Assembly: GCA_017540285.1 (NCBI GenBank)
Contig: JAFYBI010000250.1
Coordinates: 1-6,025 of the forward strand
Source: Clostridia bacterium
GTDB lineage: Bacteria; Bacillota; Clostridia; Oscillospirales; CAG-272
DNA length: 6,025 bases
Direction: 5' to 3'
The position numbers were made by a program, and so were the translations under genes. Under the pieces are notes generated by a model, which was not told the DNA's origin, searched no databases, and saw only the letters and a program-made list of their open reading frames with translations. Shown in pieces: positions 1 to 5,747 of the stretch. The first letter of the stretch is position 1, and each line of letters opens with the position of its first letter.

Positions 1-1291
1 AGCCGAGCGTATCCGCGCCGATGATCCGGGCAATCTCTTCCTCGGTCCGTCCGCAGGCGATGAGCCCGTCCCGCGAGTCGATGTCCGTGCCGTAATAGCA
101 GGGATGAAGAAAGGGCGGGGCGGAAACGCGCATGTGGACCTCCTTCGCGCCCGCTTCCCGGAGCAGCCGCACGATCCGTCCGCTCGTCGTCCCCCGCACG
201 ATGGAATCGTCGAGGAGTACCACCCGTTTCCCGCGGACCGTGTCTTCCACGGCGGCAAGCTTGATTCTGACCTGGTCGAGCCGTTCGTCCTGACCCGGCG
301 AGATGAAGGTCCGCCCGATGTATTTGTTCTTGATGAGCCCGATCCCGTAGGGGATCCCCGTCGCCTCGCTGAACCCGAGCGCCGCGTCAAGGCCGGAGTC
401 CGGGACCCCGATCACCGCGTCGGCGTCATGCGGGCATACCCGCGCCAGGATCCTGCCCGCCGTCCGTCGCGCGCGCTGAATGCTGACGCCGTCGATCACG
501 GAATCCGGGCGGGCGAAGTATATGGCCTCGAAAATGCAGAACCGGCGCGGCTCGAGCCCGCAGTGCCCCCGCATCGACGTTTCCAGAACGGAGCTCCCTT
601 CCCGGCGGAAGACAAGGATCTCTCCCGGTTCGACGTCCCGCACGAACGACGCTCCGACCGCCGTCAGCGCGCAGCTTTCCGACGCCGCAACGACCGTGCC
701 GTCCGCGCGTCTGCCGTAACAGAGAGGGCGGAATCCATGGGGATCGCGCGCGAGGATCAGCTTTTGGGGCGACATCAAGACGAGAGAATACGCCCCTTCG
801 AACTGCCGCATGGCTTCGAAAAGGGCTTCCTCGATGGAAGGGGTGCGCAGACGTTCGCGGGTCACGATGTACGCGATGGTCTCCGTGTCCGAGGTGGTGT
901 GAAAGATCGCCCCGGAGAGTTCGAGCGCGCGTCTCAGTTCCGCGGCGTTGGACAGATTGCCGTTGTGGGCGATCGCCATGCGCCCCTTCATGTGATTGAC
1001 CTCGATGGGCTGACAGTTCGCGCGGCTGCTTCTGCCCGTTGTCGCGTAGCGGACATGACCGACAGCCATGGAGCCGCGGGGGAATTTCGCCAAAACATCC
1101 TTCGTGAAGACTTCGCTGACGAGGCCGAGATCCCGGTGCGAAAAGAACAGGCCGTCGTCCCCCACCACGATGCCGCAGGATTCCTGTCCCCGGTGCTGGA
1201 GCGCGTAAAGGCCGTAATAGACGAGCCCCGCCGCGTCCGTCGGTTCCGGAGAGAACACTCCGAAAACGCCGCATTCCTCATGCACACTCAT
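1..1291 (-). CDS. purF: Amidophosphoribosyltransferase (glutamine-PRPP amidotransferase), C-terminus beyond window
   Basis: PurF catalyses the first committed step of de novo purine synthesis: PRPP plus glutamine gives 5-phosphoribosylamine, glutamate and PPi, in the cytoplasm. The 430 residues present read without a stop. The N-terminal Ntn-type glutaminase domain starts MSVHEECGVFG. Cys7 is the expected nucleophile, freed by removing a six-residue propeptide, with Arg81 (GHVRYATTG), Asn110-Gly111 and Asp135 (SDTE) as partners. The phosphoribosyltransferase domain has YIGRTFI (324-330) and the PRPP loop VVLLDDSIVRGTTS (357-370). Cys252 and Cys398 match two of the four [4Fe-4S] ligands of the Bacillus-type enzyme. 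The other two should lie in the roughly 30-50 residues cut off at position 1. ATG at 1291-1289 is chosen because it leaves a short propeptide and follows a weak GGCGGA ribosome site (1297-1302). The gene lies 43 bp after purC, almost certainly in the same operon. Identification is very secure. Confidence 0.97.
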   Translation of the reverse strand, partial: MSVHEECGVFGVFSPEPTDAAGLVYYGLYALQHRGQESCGIVVGDDGLFFSHRDLGLVSEVFTKDVLAKFPRGSMAVGHVRYATTGRSSRANCQPIEVNHMKGRMAIAHNGNLSNAAELRRALELSGAIFHTTSDTETIAYIVTRERLRTPSIEEALFEAMRQFEGAYSLVLMSPQKLILARDPHGFRPLCYGRRADGTVVAASESCALTAVGASFVRDVEPGEILVFRREGSSVLETSMRGHCGLEPRRFCIFEAIYFARPDSVIDGVSIQRARRTAGRILARVCPHDADAVIGVPDSGLDAALGFSEATGIPYGIGLIKNKYIGRTFISPGQDERLDQVRIKLAAVEDTVRGKRVVLLDDSIVRGTTSGRIVRLLREAGAKEVHMRVSAPPFLHPCYYGTDIDSRDGLIACGRTEEEIARIIGADTLG

Positions 1292-1334
1292 TTTGATCCG
1301 CCATTTCCGCGTGTGAGCGCCGCTCCCGCTGTGC

Positions 1335-2060
1335 TCATTCCGCTGCTTCGAGTTTCTGCGTCAGCCGGTCCATGATCTCCCGATAGGCATCTTCCACACC
1401 GCCCAGATCCCGGCGGAAGCGATCCTTATCCAGCTTCTTTCCGGTCCGGCTGTCCCAAAGCCGGCAGGTGTCGGGGCTGATCTCGTCGGCCAGAACGATG
1501 CTGCCGTCCGGGAGCCGCCCGAATTCCAGCTTGAAATCCACCAGCGTCACCCCGCAGGAGGCCCAGAAGGCTTTCAAGACGTCGTTGATCTGAAACGAGT
1601 ACCGTTTGATCGTTTCAAGCTCCGCGGGTGTCGCCAGGCTCAGCGCCACGACGTGATACCCGTTGAGAAGCGGATCCCCCAGCGCGTCGTTCTTATACGA
1701 AAACTCAATGGTGGGCGCACAAAAGGGGATCCCTTCCTCGACGCCGTAGCGCTTGGCGAAAGAACCGGCGGAAAGGTTGCGGACAATGACTTCCAGCGGC
1801 ACGATCCGGACGCGCCTGACCAGCGTCTCCCGTTCGTTCAGCTCCCGTAAATAGTGCGTGGGGATCCCCTCCCGTTCGAGCAGCTGCATGAGCGCGTTGC
1901 TCATCCGGTTGTTGATCGCGCCTTTGCCCTCGATCGTGCCGCGCTTCTGCCCGTTGAATGCGGTCGCGTCGTCCTTGTAGGAGACGATCAGCTCTTCCGG
2001 GTCGTCCGTCGCATAGACTTTCTTTGCTTTTCCTTCATAGAGCAGCATGCCTTTTTCCAT
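1335..2060 (-). CDS. purC: Phosphoribosylaminoimidazole-succinocarboxamide (SAICAR) synthase
   Basis: PurC joins aspartate to CAIR with ATP to make SAICAR, a middle step of IMP synthesis in the cytoplasm. The 241-residue protein has the usual length of the stand-alone bacterial enzyme. It begins with the ATP-site segment YEGKAKKVY (8-16). It carries both family signatures, VRNLSAGSFAKRYG (93-106) and LVDFKLEFG (173-181), followed by the active-site stretch LADEISPDTCRLWD (190-203). The ATG at 2060-2058 is preceded by AGGGAG at 2067-2072 with a six-base gap, so the start is well supported. It ends in TGA at 1335, with purF 43 bp further on. The purC-purF order is a common arrangement in Firmicutes purine operons. 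The 170-bp leader separates it from asnB, so it may have its own promoter, although none could be read convincingly. No frameshift or missing motif was seen. Confidence 0.98.
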   Translation of the reverse strand: MEKGMLLYEGKAKKVYATDDPEELIVSYKDDATAFNGQKRGTIEGKGAINNRMSNALMQLLEREGIPTHYLRELNERETLVRRVRIVPLEVIVRNLSAGSFAKRYGVEEGIPFCAPTIEFSYKNDALGDPLLNGYHVVALSLATPAELETIKRYSFQINDVLKAFWASCGVTLVDFKLEFGRLPDGSIVLADEISPDTCRLWDSRTGKKLDKDRFRRDLGGVEDAYREIMDRLTQKLEAAE

Positions 2061-2066
2061 GGTTAT

Positions 2067-2072
2067 CTCCCT
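2067..2072 (-). promoter_or_regulatory. Ribosome binding site of purC
   Basis: AGGGAG on the minus strand, six bases before the purC ATG. It is a strong match to the anti-16S tail and fixes the start at 2060. Confidence 0.8.
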
Positions 2073-2080
2073 GTCTGTCC

Positions 2081-2101
2081 CGCAGGTGACGATCCCCTGC
2101 G
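2081..2101 (-). other. Stem-loop in the purC leader, just upstream of the ribosome site
   Basis: CGCAGG (2081-2086) and CCTGCG (2096-2101) are exact reverse complements around a nine-base loop, giving a six-pair GC-rich stem. In the purC transcript it ends nine bases before the AGGGAG ribosome site. There is no U-run after it, so it is not an intrinsic terminator. It could affect translation initiation or mRNA stability, or be part of the degenerate palindromic element next to it. I do not recognise a known riboswitch here. Confidence 0.4.
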
Positions 2102-2168
2102 CGAAATGATGACCGCCTTCGGCAAGCGGTGAGCGAGCGAGATGCGTGACCGGTTCCCGTTATCCGGC

Positions 2169-2212
2169 GTGTCGGAGGCACTCATCGCTTTTGCGTGGCA
2201 GAATCATATCTG
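2169..2212. repeat. Palindromic intergenic repeat, copy A (asnB-purC spacer)
   Basis: This 44-bp block matches 5677-5720 at 37 of 44 positions, in the same orientation relative to the genes and without gaps. It holds two small hairpins: GTGTC-GGA-GGCAC (2169-2181) and TTTTGC-GTG-GCAGAA (2189-2203). They are separated by TCATCGC and followed by TCATATCTG. Both stems keep pairing on the plus strand through one T-G wobble each, where copy B pairs perfectly. Further toward purC, a separator-like ATGATGA (2106-2112) stands next to another three-base-loop palindrome, GCC-TTC-GGC (2115-2123). The original element may therefore have spanned about 2106-2212 and then decayed. The block sits 18 bp after the asnB stop. 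Confidence 0.75.
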
Positions 2213-2230
2213 TCAGCTCCGTACCTCTCT

Positions 2231-3814
2231 TCACTTTCCGCTGTCTCCGTAATTTGCCAGGACCCTTGCCGACGGGTCGTTCACGTCGCAGCCCTTCCAG
2301 CTTTTGTTCGGCATCCAGTAGTCCGCGATCATGGCGGCCTGGCCGGGATAATGCTTCTCGAAGATCTCCCGGTACAGAAGGGATTCTTTCGTGAAGGGCG
2401 GGCAGTATCCGTACTGCTTCCGTTTTTCCTCGAATTCCGTGTCGGAACAGCGGCTCTCGGCAAACTCCTTCAGATCGTCCACCATCGAGTGCCCGACCGC
2501 GTCCGAGAACGCCGCCTTTTCCCGCCAGAGGATCCCGTCCGGCAGCCAGCCCCCGTCCGCGAAGGCCCGGCGCAGGAGGTATTTGCCCTTCCCGTACCGG
2601 TTCCTCTTCATCTCCGGATCGAGCGCCATGACGTACTTCACGAAATCGAGATCGCCGAACGGGACGCGGGCCTCGAGGGAGTTCACCGAGATACAGCGGT
2701 CCGCGCGCAGCACGTCGTACATATAAAGCTCCCGGACCCGCTTCTCCGCTTCCGCCTGAAACGCGGCCGCGTCGGGTGCGAAGTCGGTGTATTTGTACCC
2801 GAAGAGCTCATCCGAGATCTCCCCGGTCAGCAGGACGCGGATATCCGTCCGCTCGCGGATCGCTTTGCACACGAGGTACATCCCCATGCTCGCGCGGATC
2901 GTCGTGATGTCCCAGGTCCCGAGCAAGGCGATGACGGTTTCGAGCGAGGCGAGCACCTCTTCCCGCGTCATCGTGACCTCGGTGTGCTCGCTGCCGATGA
3001 AGTCCGCGGCTTCGCGGGCGTATTTCAGATCGATGGCATCCCCCTCCATGCCGATGGCGAAGGTGCGGATCGGGGTGGGGCTCTTTCTCTGCGCGATGGC
3101 GCACACCAGCGAGGAATCGAGCCCGCCCGAGAGCAGGAACCCGACGTTCACGTCCGCGACGAGGCGCTTTTCGACCCCCGTGATGAGCTTTTCGCGGATA
3201 TTCCGGCAGGCCTCGTCGAGATCGCACCGGATCGTGCGGGACGGGCGTGCGATGTCGGAATACCGGACGAACGCGCCTCCCATCCAGTAGCATCCCGGCG
3301 GAAAGGGGACGATCTGCTCCGTCAGTCCGACGAGGTTTTTGGCTTCCGACGCGAAGAGGATCTTCCCGTCCGGCCCGTACCCGTAGAAGAGCGGCCGGAT
3401 GCCGATGGGATCCCGCGCGGCGACCAGGGTGCCGGTTTTCGCGTCGTACAGCACGCACGCGAACTCCGCGTCGAGGAGAGGAAACATGTCCGCGCCGTAT
3501 TCGAACCACAGGGGCAAGAGGATCTCGCAGTCCGAATCGCTCTCGAACGTATAGCCCCTCTCCCGGAGCTCGTCCCGCAGTGTCCGGAAGCCGTAGATCT
3601 CCCCGTTGCAGACGAGGAGCGAGCCATCCCTCTCGAAGGGCTGCATCCCCTCGGGCGAGAGCCCCATGATGGAAAGCCGGTGAAACGCCATGCGGATGCC
3701 GTCTCTTTCGAGGATCCGGCTGTCATCCGGTCCCCGGGATTTCGTCCGTTCAAATCCCGCTCGGAAGGCATCCGGCGAGACCGAGGACGAATAGCAGGTC
3801 ATGATAGAGCACAT
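2231..3814 (-). CDS. asnB: Asparagine synthetase B (glutamine-hydrolysing)
   Basis: AsnB makes asparagine from aspartate, glutamine and ATP via a beta-aspartyl-AMP intermediate, in the cytoplasm. The 527 residues are slightly shorter than the E. coli enzyme. The glutaminase domain (about 1-200) starts MCSI, so Cys2 becomes the N-terminal nucleophile once Met is removed. It has Arg46 (HRLSIMG), NGEIY with Asn70, and Asp95 (SDSDCE). The synthetase domain (about 205-500) has the pyrophosphate loop LLSGGLDSS (227-235), DITTIRASMGMYL (302-314), GEISDELFG (331-339) and SLEARVPFGDLDF (379-391). Where E. coli reads GEGSDE this protein reads GEISDE, which I believe is usual for the clostridial type. 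ATG at 3814 is fixed by the catalytic cysteine and by a ribosome site at 3824-3831. The gene follows the amt stop by 30 bp, so amt and asnB are probably cotranscribed and may share nitrogen control. Confidence 0.97.
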   Translation of the reverse strand: MCSIMTCYSSSVSPDAFRAGFERTKSRGPDDSRILERDGIRMAFHRLSIMGLSPEGMQPFERDGSLLVCNGEIYGFRTLRDELRERGYTFESDSDCEILLPLWFEYGADMFPLLDAEFACVLYDAKTGTLVAARDPIGIRPLFYGYGPDGKILFASEAKNLVGLTEQIVPFPPGCYWMGGAFVRYSDIARPSRTIRCDLDEACRNIREKLITGVEKRLVADVNVGFLLSGGLDSSLVCAIAQRKSPTPIRTFAIGMEGDAIDLKYAREAADFIGSEHTEVTMTREEVLASLETVIALLGTWDITTIRASMGMYLVCKAIRERTDIRVLLTGEISDELFGYKYTDFAPDAAAFQAEAEKRVRELYMYDVLRADRCISVNSLEARVPFGDLDFVKYVMALDPEMKRNRYGKGKYLLRRAFADGGWLPDGILWREKAAFSDAVGHSMVDDLKEFAESRCSDTEFEEKRKQYGYCPPFTKESLLYREIFEKHYPGQAAMIADYWMPNKSWKGCDVNDPSARVLANYGDSGK

Positions 3815-3823
3815 GATGATGAA

Positions 3824-3831
3824 CCTCTTCC
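3824..3831 (-). promoter_or_regulatory. Ribosome binding site of asnB
   Basis: GGAAGAGG on the minus strand, nine bases before the ATG. It lies inside the 30-bp amt-asnB gap. That gap has no room for a promoter plus terminator, which supports cotranscription. Confidence 0.65.
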
Positions 3832-3844
3832 GATGCGTATTCGC

Positions 3845-5566
3845 TTACTCGACATCCTGCAGCGCGTCGTAGCCTTCTTCGCCCGTGCGCACCTTCACGA
3901 CGTTCTCGACGTCATAGACGAAGATCTTGCCGTCGCCGATGTGGCCGGTGTAGAGGACCTTCTTCGCCGTCTCGATGACTGCGCGGACCGGGATCTTCGA
4001 CACGACGATGTCGACCTGCACCTTCGGCAGAAGCGTCGCTTCGACCGCAATGCCGCGATAGTATTCCGTCCGCCCTTTCTGCTGACCGCAGCCGAGGACG
4101 TGGGATACCGTCATGCCGGTGATGCCGAGATCGGTCATGGCGTTTTTCAGCGATTCAAACCGGCTTTCCTTGCAGATGATCTCCACCTTCGTGAATTTCG
4201 GCCTGCCCTCGTCGAAGAACGGCACGCGATGTACCGTCACCGCCTCCGCAGGCGGGGTGTCGCCCGTCACGATGACCGGGGAAGGAGCGGTTCCCTCATC
4301 CGCGCTCGAGGTATCAGGCGACATGGCGAAGCCGGCGTAAGCGGTCAGCAGTCCGTGCTCCGAAACGTCGAGACCCTGGATCTCGTCAGCCGGTTCCGCG
4401 CGGAGCCCGACGGTCTTCTTCAGGATCAGGAAGACGGCCGTGATGATCACCGCGACATACGCCGCGACGCTGACGACGCCGAGCGTCTGTACGCCGAGGA
4501 AGTGAAATCCCCCGCCGTAGAAGACGCCCTTTTCGATGGAGACGCCCGTCGCGAAGAAGCCCGTGAGGACGGTCCCCAGCGCGCCGCAGACGCCGTGCAC
4601 GGAAATCGCGCCGACCGGATCGTCGATTTTCGCGATCTTATCGAAGAATTCCACGGAGAAGACGATGACCGCGCCGAAGACGAGGCCCATGACCGCCGCG
4701 CCGACCGGAGAGACCGCGTCGCAGCCCGCCGTGATGCCGACCAGACCCGCGAGGGCCGCGTTGTACGTCATCGAGACGTCGGGCTTCCGATAGCGGAGCC
4801 ATGTGATCACGAGCGTCGTGCAGCAGGCGACGGCGGCGCAGAGGTTGGTGTTGAAGAAGACGAGCCCTGCGCTCTCGACGAGGGCGTCCGAATCCATCCC
4901 GACGGTGGAGGCGCCGTTGAAGCCGAACCAGCAGAACCAGAGGATGAACACGCCGAGCGCCGCGGCGGTCAGGTTGTGGCCGAGGATCGCGTGAGGCTTG
5001 CCCTTCTGATCGTACTTGCCGATGCGCGGACCGAGGATCGCCGCGCCGATGCACGCGCAGACGCCGCCGACCATGTGAACGCAGGTCGAGCCCGCGAAAT
5101 CGTGGAAGCCGAGCGAAGCGAGCCACCCGCCGCCCCAGATCCAGTGCCCGGAGACCGGGTAGATGAAGAGCGAGATGCAGAGGGAATAGAGGCAGTAAGC
5201 CGAGAACTTCGTCCGCTCCGCCATCGCGCCGGAGACGATGGTCGCCGAGGTGGCGCAGAAGACGGTCTGAAAGATGGCAAACGCCCAGAGCGGAACACCT
5301 GCGGGGAGGATGTGGACGTAATCGCCGAGAATGAGCGGGTCGATCCGGCCGAAAAGCGCGGTGCCAGACCCGAACATGAGCCCGAAGCCCACGAGCCAGA
5401 AGGCGGGGGTGCCGATGCAGAAGTCCATGAGATTCTTCATCAGGATGTTGCCCGTGTTTTTCGCCCGGGTAAACCCGGCTTCGCACATGGAGAAGCCCGC
5501 CTGCATGAAGAAGACGAGCGCGGCTCCCAGCAGGACCCAGATGGTATTGACAGATGAATAAATCAT
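3845..5566 (-). CDS. amt: Ammonium channel (Amt) with C-terminal fused P-II regulatory domain
   Basis: A 573-residue inner-membrane protein (numbered from the ATG at 5566) in two parts. Residues 1-390 are an Amt/Mep/Rh channel of about eleven helices. They show the twin pore histidines His164 (GSTCVHMVGG) and His324 (ISVHGVCG), Asp156 (HDFAGS), Trp144 and the WFGFNGAS segment (213-220). A polar Ser/Thr/Pro/Glu-rich linker (about 415-455) leads to a complete P-II domain (about 457-573). That domain has LGITGMTV, a T-loop with GQQKG (494-498) and TEYYRG (500-505), LPKVQVDIVV, the TGHIGDGKIFVYDVENV nucleotide loop and VRTGEEG. In free GlnK the T-loop arginine plugs the Amt pore; Arg504 is kept here, so gating in cis is likely. 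The uridylylated Tyr51 of E. coli is Val508. Free Amt and P-II are normally separate genes; such fusions are known in Clostridia. The gene sits between glnN and asnB, which fits ammonium assimilation. Confidence 0.96.
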   Translation of the reverse strand: MIYSSVNTIWVLLGAALVFFMQAGFSMCEAGFTRAKNTGNILMKNLMDFCIGTPAFWLVGFGLMFGSGTALFGRIDPLILGDYVHILPAGVPLWAFAIFQTVFCATSATIVSGAMAERTKFSAYCLYSLCISLFIYPVSGHWIWGGGWLASLGFHDFAGSTCVHMVGGVCACIGAAILGPRIGKYDQKGKPHAILGHNLTAAALGVFILWFCWFGFNGASTVGMDSDALVESAGLVFFNTNLCAAVACCTTLVITWLRYRKPDVSMTYNAALAGLVGITAGCDAVSPVGAAVMGLVFGAVIVFSVEFFDKIAKIDDPVGAISVHGVCGALGTVLTGFFATGVSIEKGVFYGGGFHFLGVQTLGVVSVAAYVAVIITAVFLILKKTVGLRAEPADEIQGLDVSEHGLLTAYAGFAMSPDTSSADEGTAPSPVIVTGDTPPAEAVTVHRVPFFDEGRPKFTKVEIICKESRFESLKNAMTDLGITGMTVSHVLGCGQQKGRTEYYRGIAVEATLLPKVQVDIVVSKIPVRAVIETAKKVLYTGHIGDGKIFVYDVENVVKVRTGEEGYDALQDVE

Positions 5567-5573
5567 AAACACA

Positions 5574-5577
5574 CCTT
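5574..5577 (-). promoter_or_regulatory. Ribosome binding site deciding the amt start
   Basis: AAGG on the minus strand lies seven bases before the ATG at 5566-5564. An in-frame GTG two codons earlier (5572-5570) has only one base between it and AAGG and no other ribosome site. The ATG is therefore the better start and the first residues are MIYSSVNT, like other Amt proteins of this type. Confidence 0.65.
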
Positions 5578-5584
5578 ACGATCA

Positions 5585-5608
5585 GGAGTTATGGAGTTAC
5601 GGTTATGA
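5585..5608. repeat. Three tandem 8-bp units at the amt-proximal edge of the palindrome array
   Basis: GGAGTTAT (5585-5592), GGAGTTAC (5593-5600) and GGTTATGA (5601-5608) follow each other without gaps. The first two differ by one base and the third is a looser match. The last unit overlaps the outer GTTATGA separator of the hairpin array. No function is assigned. Confidence 0.45.
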
Positions 5609-5743
5609 TTGCTCCGCAAGTGATGATTCGCTCCGCGAAGTCGGAAGAAGCAGGATGCTGGATCTGTTCCACCAACGTGCCGAAGGCACTCATCACTTTT
5701 GCGAAGCAAAACCATATCTGATCACGCGCGTAGCGCTCATAAC
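5602..5743. repeat. Mirrored array of three-base-loop hairpins (glnN-amt spacer), copy B
   Basis: The spacer carries six short perfect palindromes, each with a three-base loop: TTGC-TCC-GCAA (5609-5619), TTCGC-TCC-GCGAA (5627-5639), AGCA-GGA-TGCT (5649-5659), GTGCC-GAA-GGCAC (5677-5689), TTTTGC-GAA-GCAAAA (5697-5711) and GCGC-GTA-GCGC (5726-5736). Seven-base separators are arranged as a mirror: GTTATGA (5602-5608) and GTGATGA (5620-5626) on the left, then their exact reverse complements TCATCAC (5690-5696) and TCATAAC (5737-5743) on the right. A long-range fold with the small hairpins as side branches is therefore possible. Its 5677-5720 part recurs at 2169-2212. No U-run follows any stem, so it is not a classic terminator. 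It resembles a REP- or MITE-like non-coding element, but I cannot name the family. Confidence 0.8.
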
Positions 5744-5747
5744 TTTC

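Noticed and set aside
1315..1325. GAGC-GCC-GCTC palindrome in the purC-purF gap, resembling the three-base-loop hairpins of the other spacers.
   Set aside because: It has a single 4-bp stem with no ATGATGA-like separators, and is easily expected by chance in GC-rich sequence.
104..1375. A 423-codon plus-strand open frame across the purF region.
   Set aside because: It is antisense to purF, whose full set of catalytic motifs is on the other strand. The product is Arg/Pro/Asp-rich with no family likeness.
2203..2208. TATGAT on the minus strand, a good -10 look-alike upstream of purC.
   Set aside because: The hexamer 17 bases before it is AAGAGA, a poor -35. The TATG part belongs to the conserved edge of the palindromic repeat, so the match is explained otherwise.
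2195..5557. A 1120-codon open frame on the plus strand, antisense to asnB and amt.
   Set aside because: Its product is a low-complexity run rich in Arg, Asp, Glu and Ala with no recognisable domain. It mirrors two well-supported genes whose GC-rich codons suppress stops in the opposite frame.
5570..5572. GTG as the amt start, two codons before the ATG.
   Set aside because: The AAGG ribosome site is only one base away from it but ideally placed for the ATG at 5566.
5697..5711. The TTTTGC-GAA-GCAAAA hairpin as a terminator for glnN.
   Set aside because: Read on the minus strand the stem is followed by GTGATGA, not a U-run, and the stem is AT-rich with only two GC pairs.
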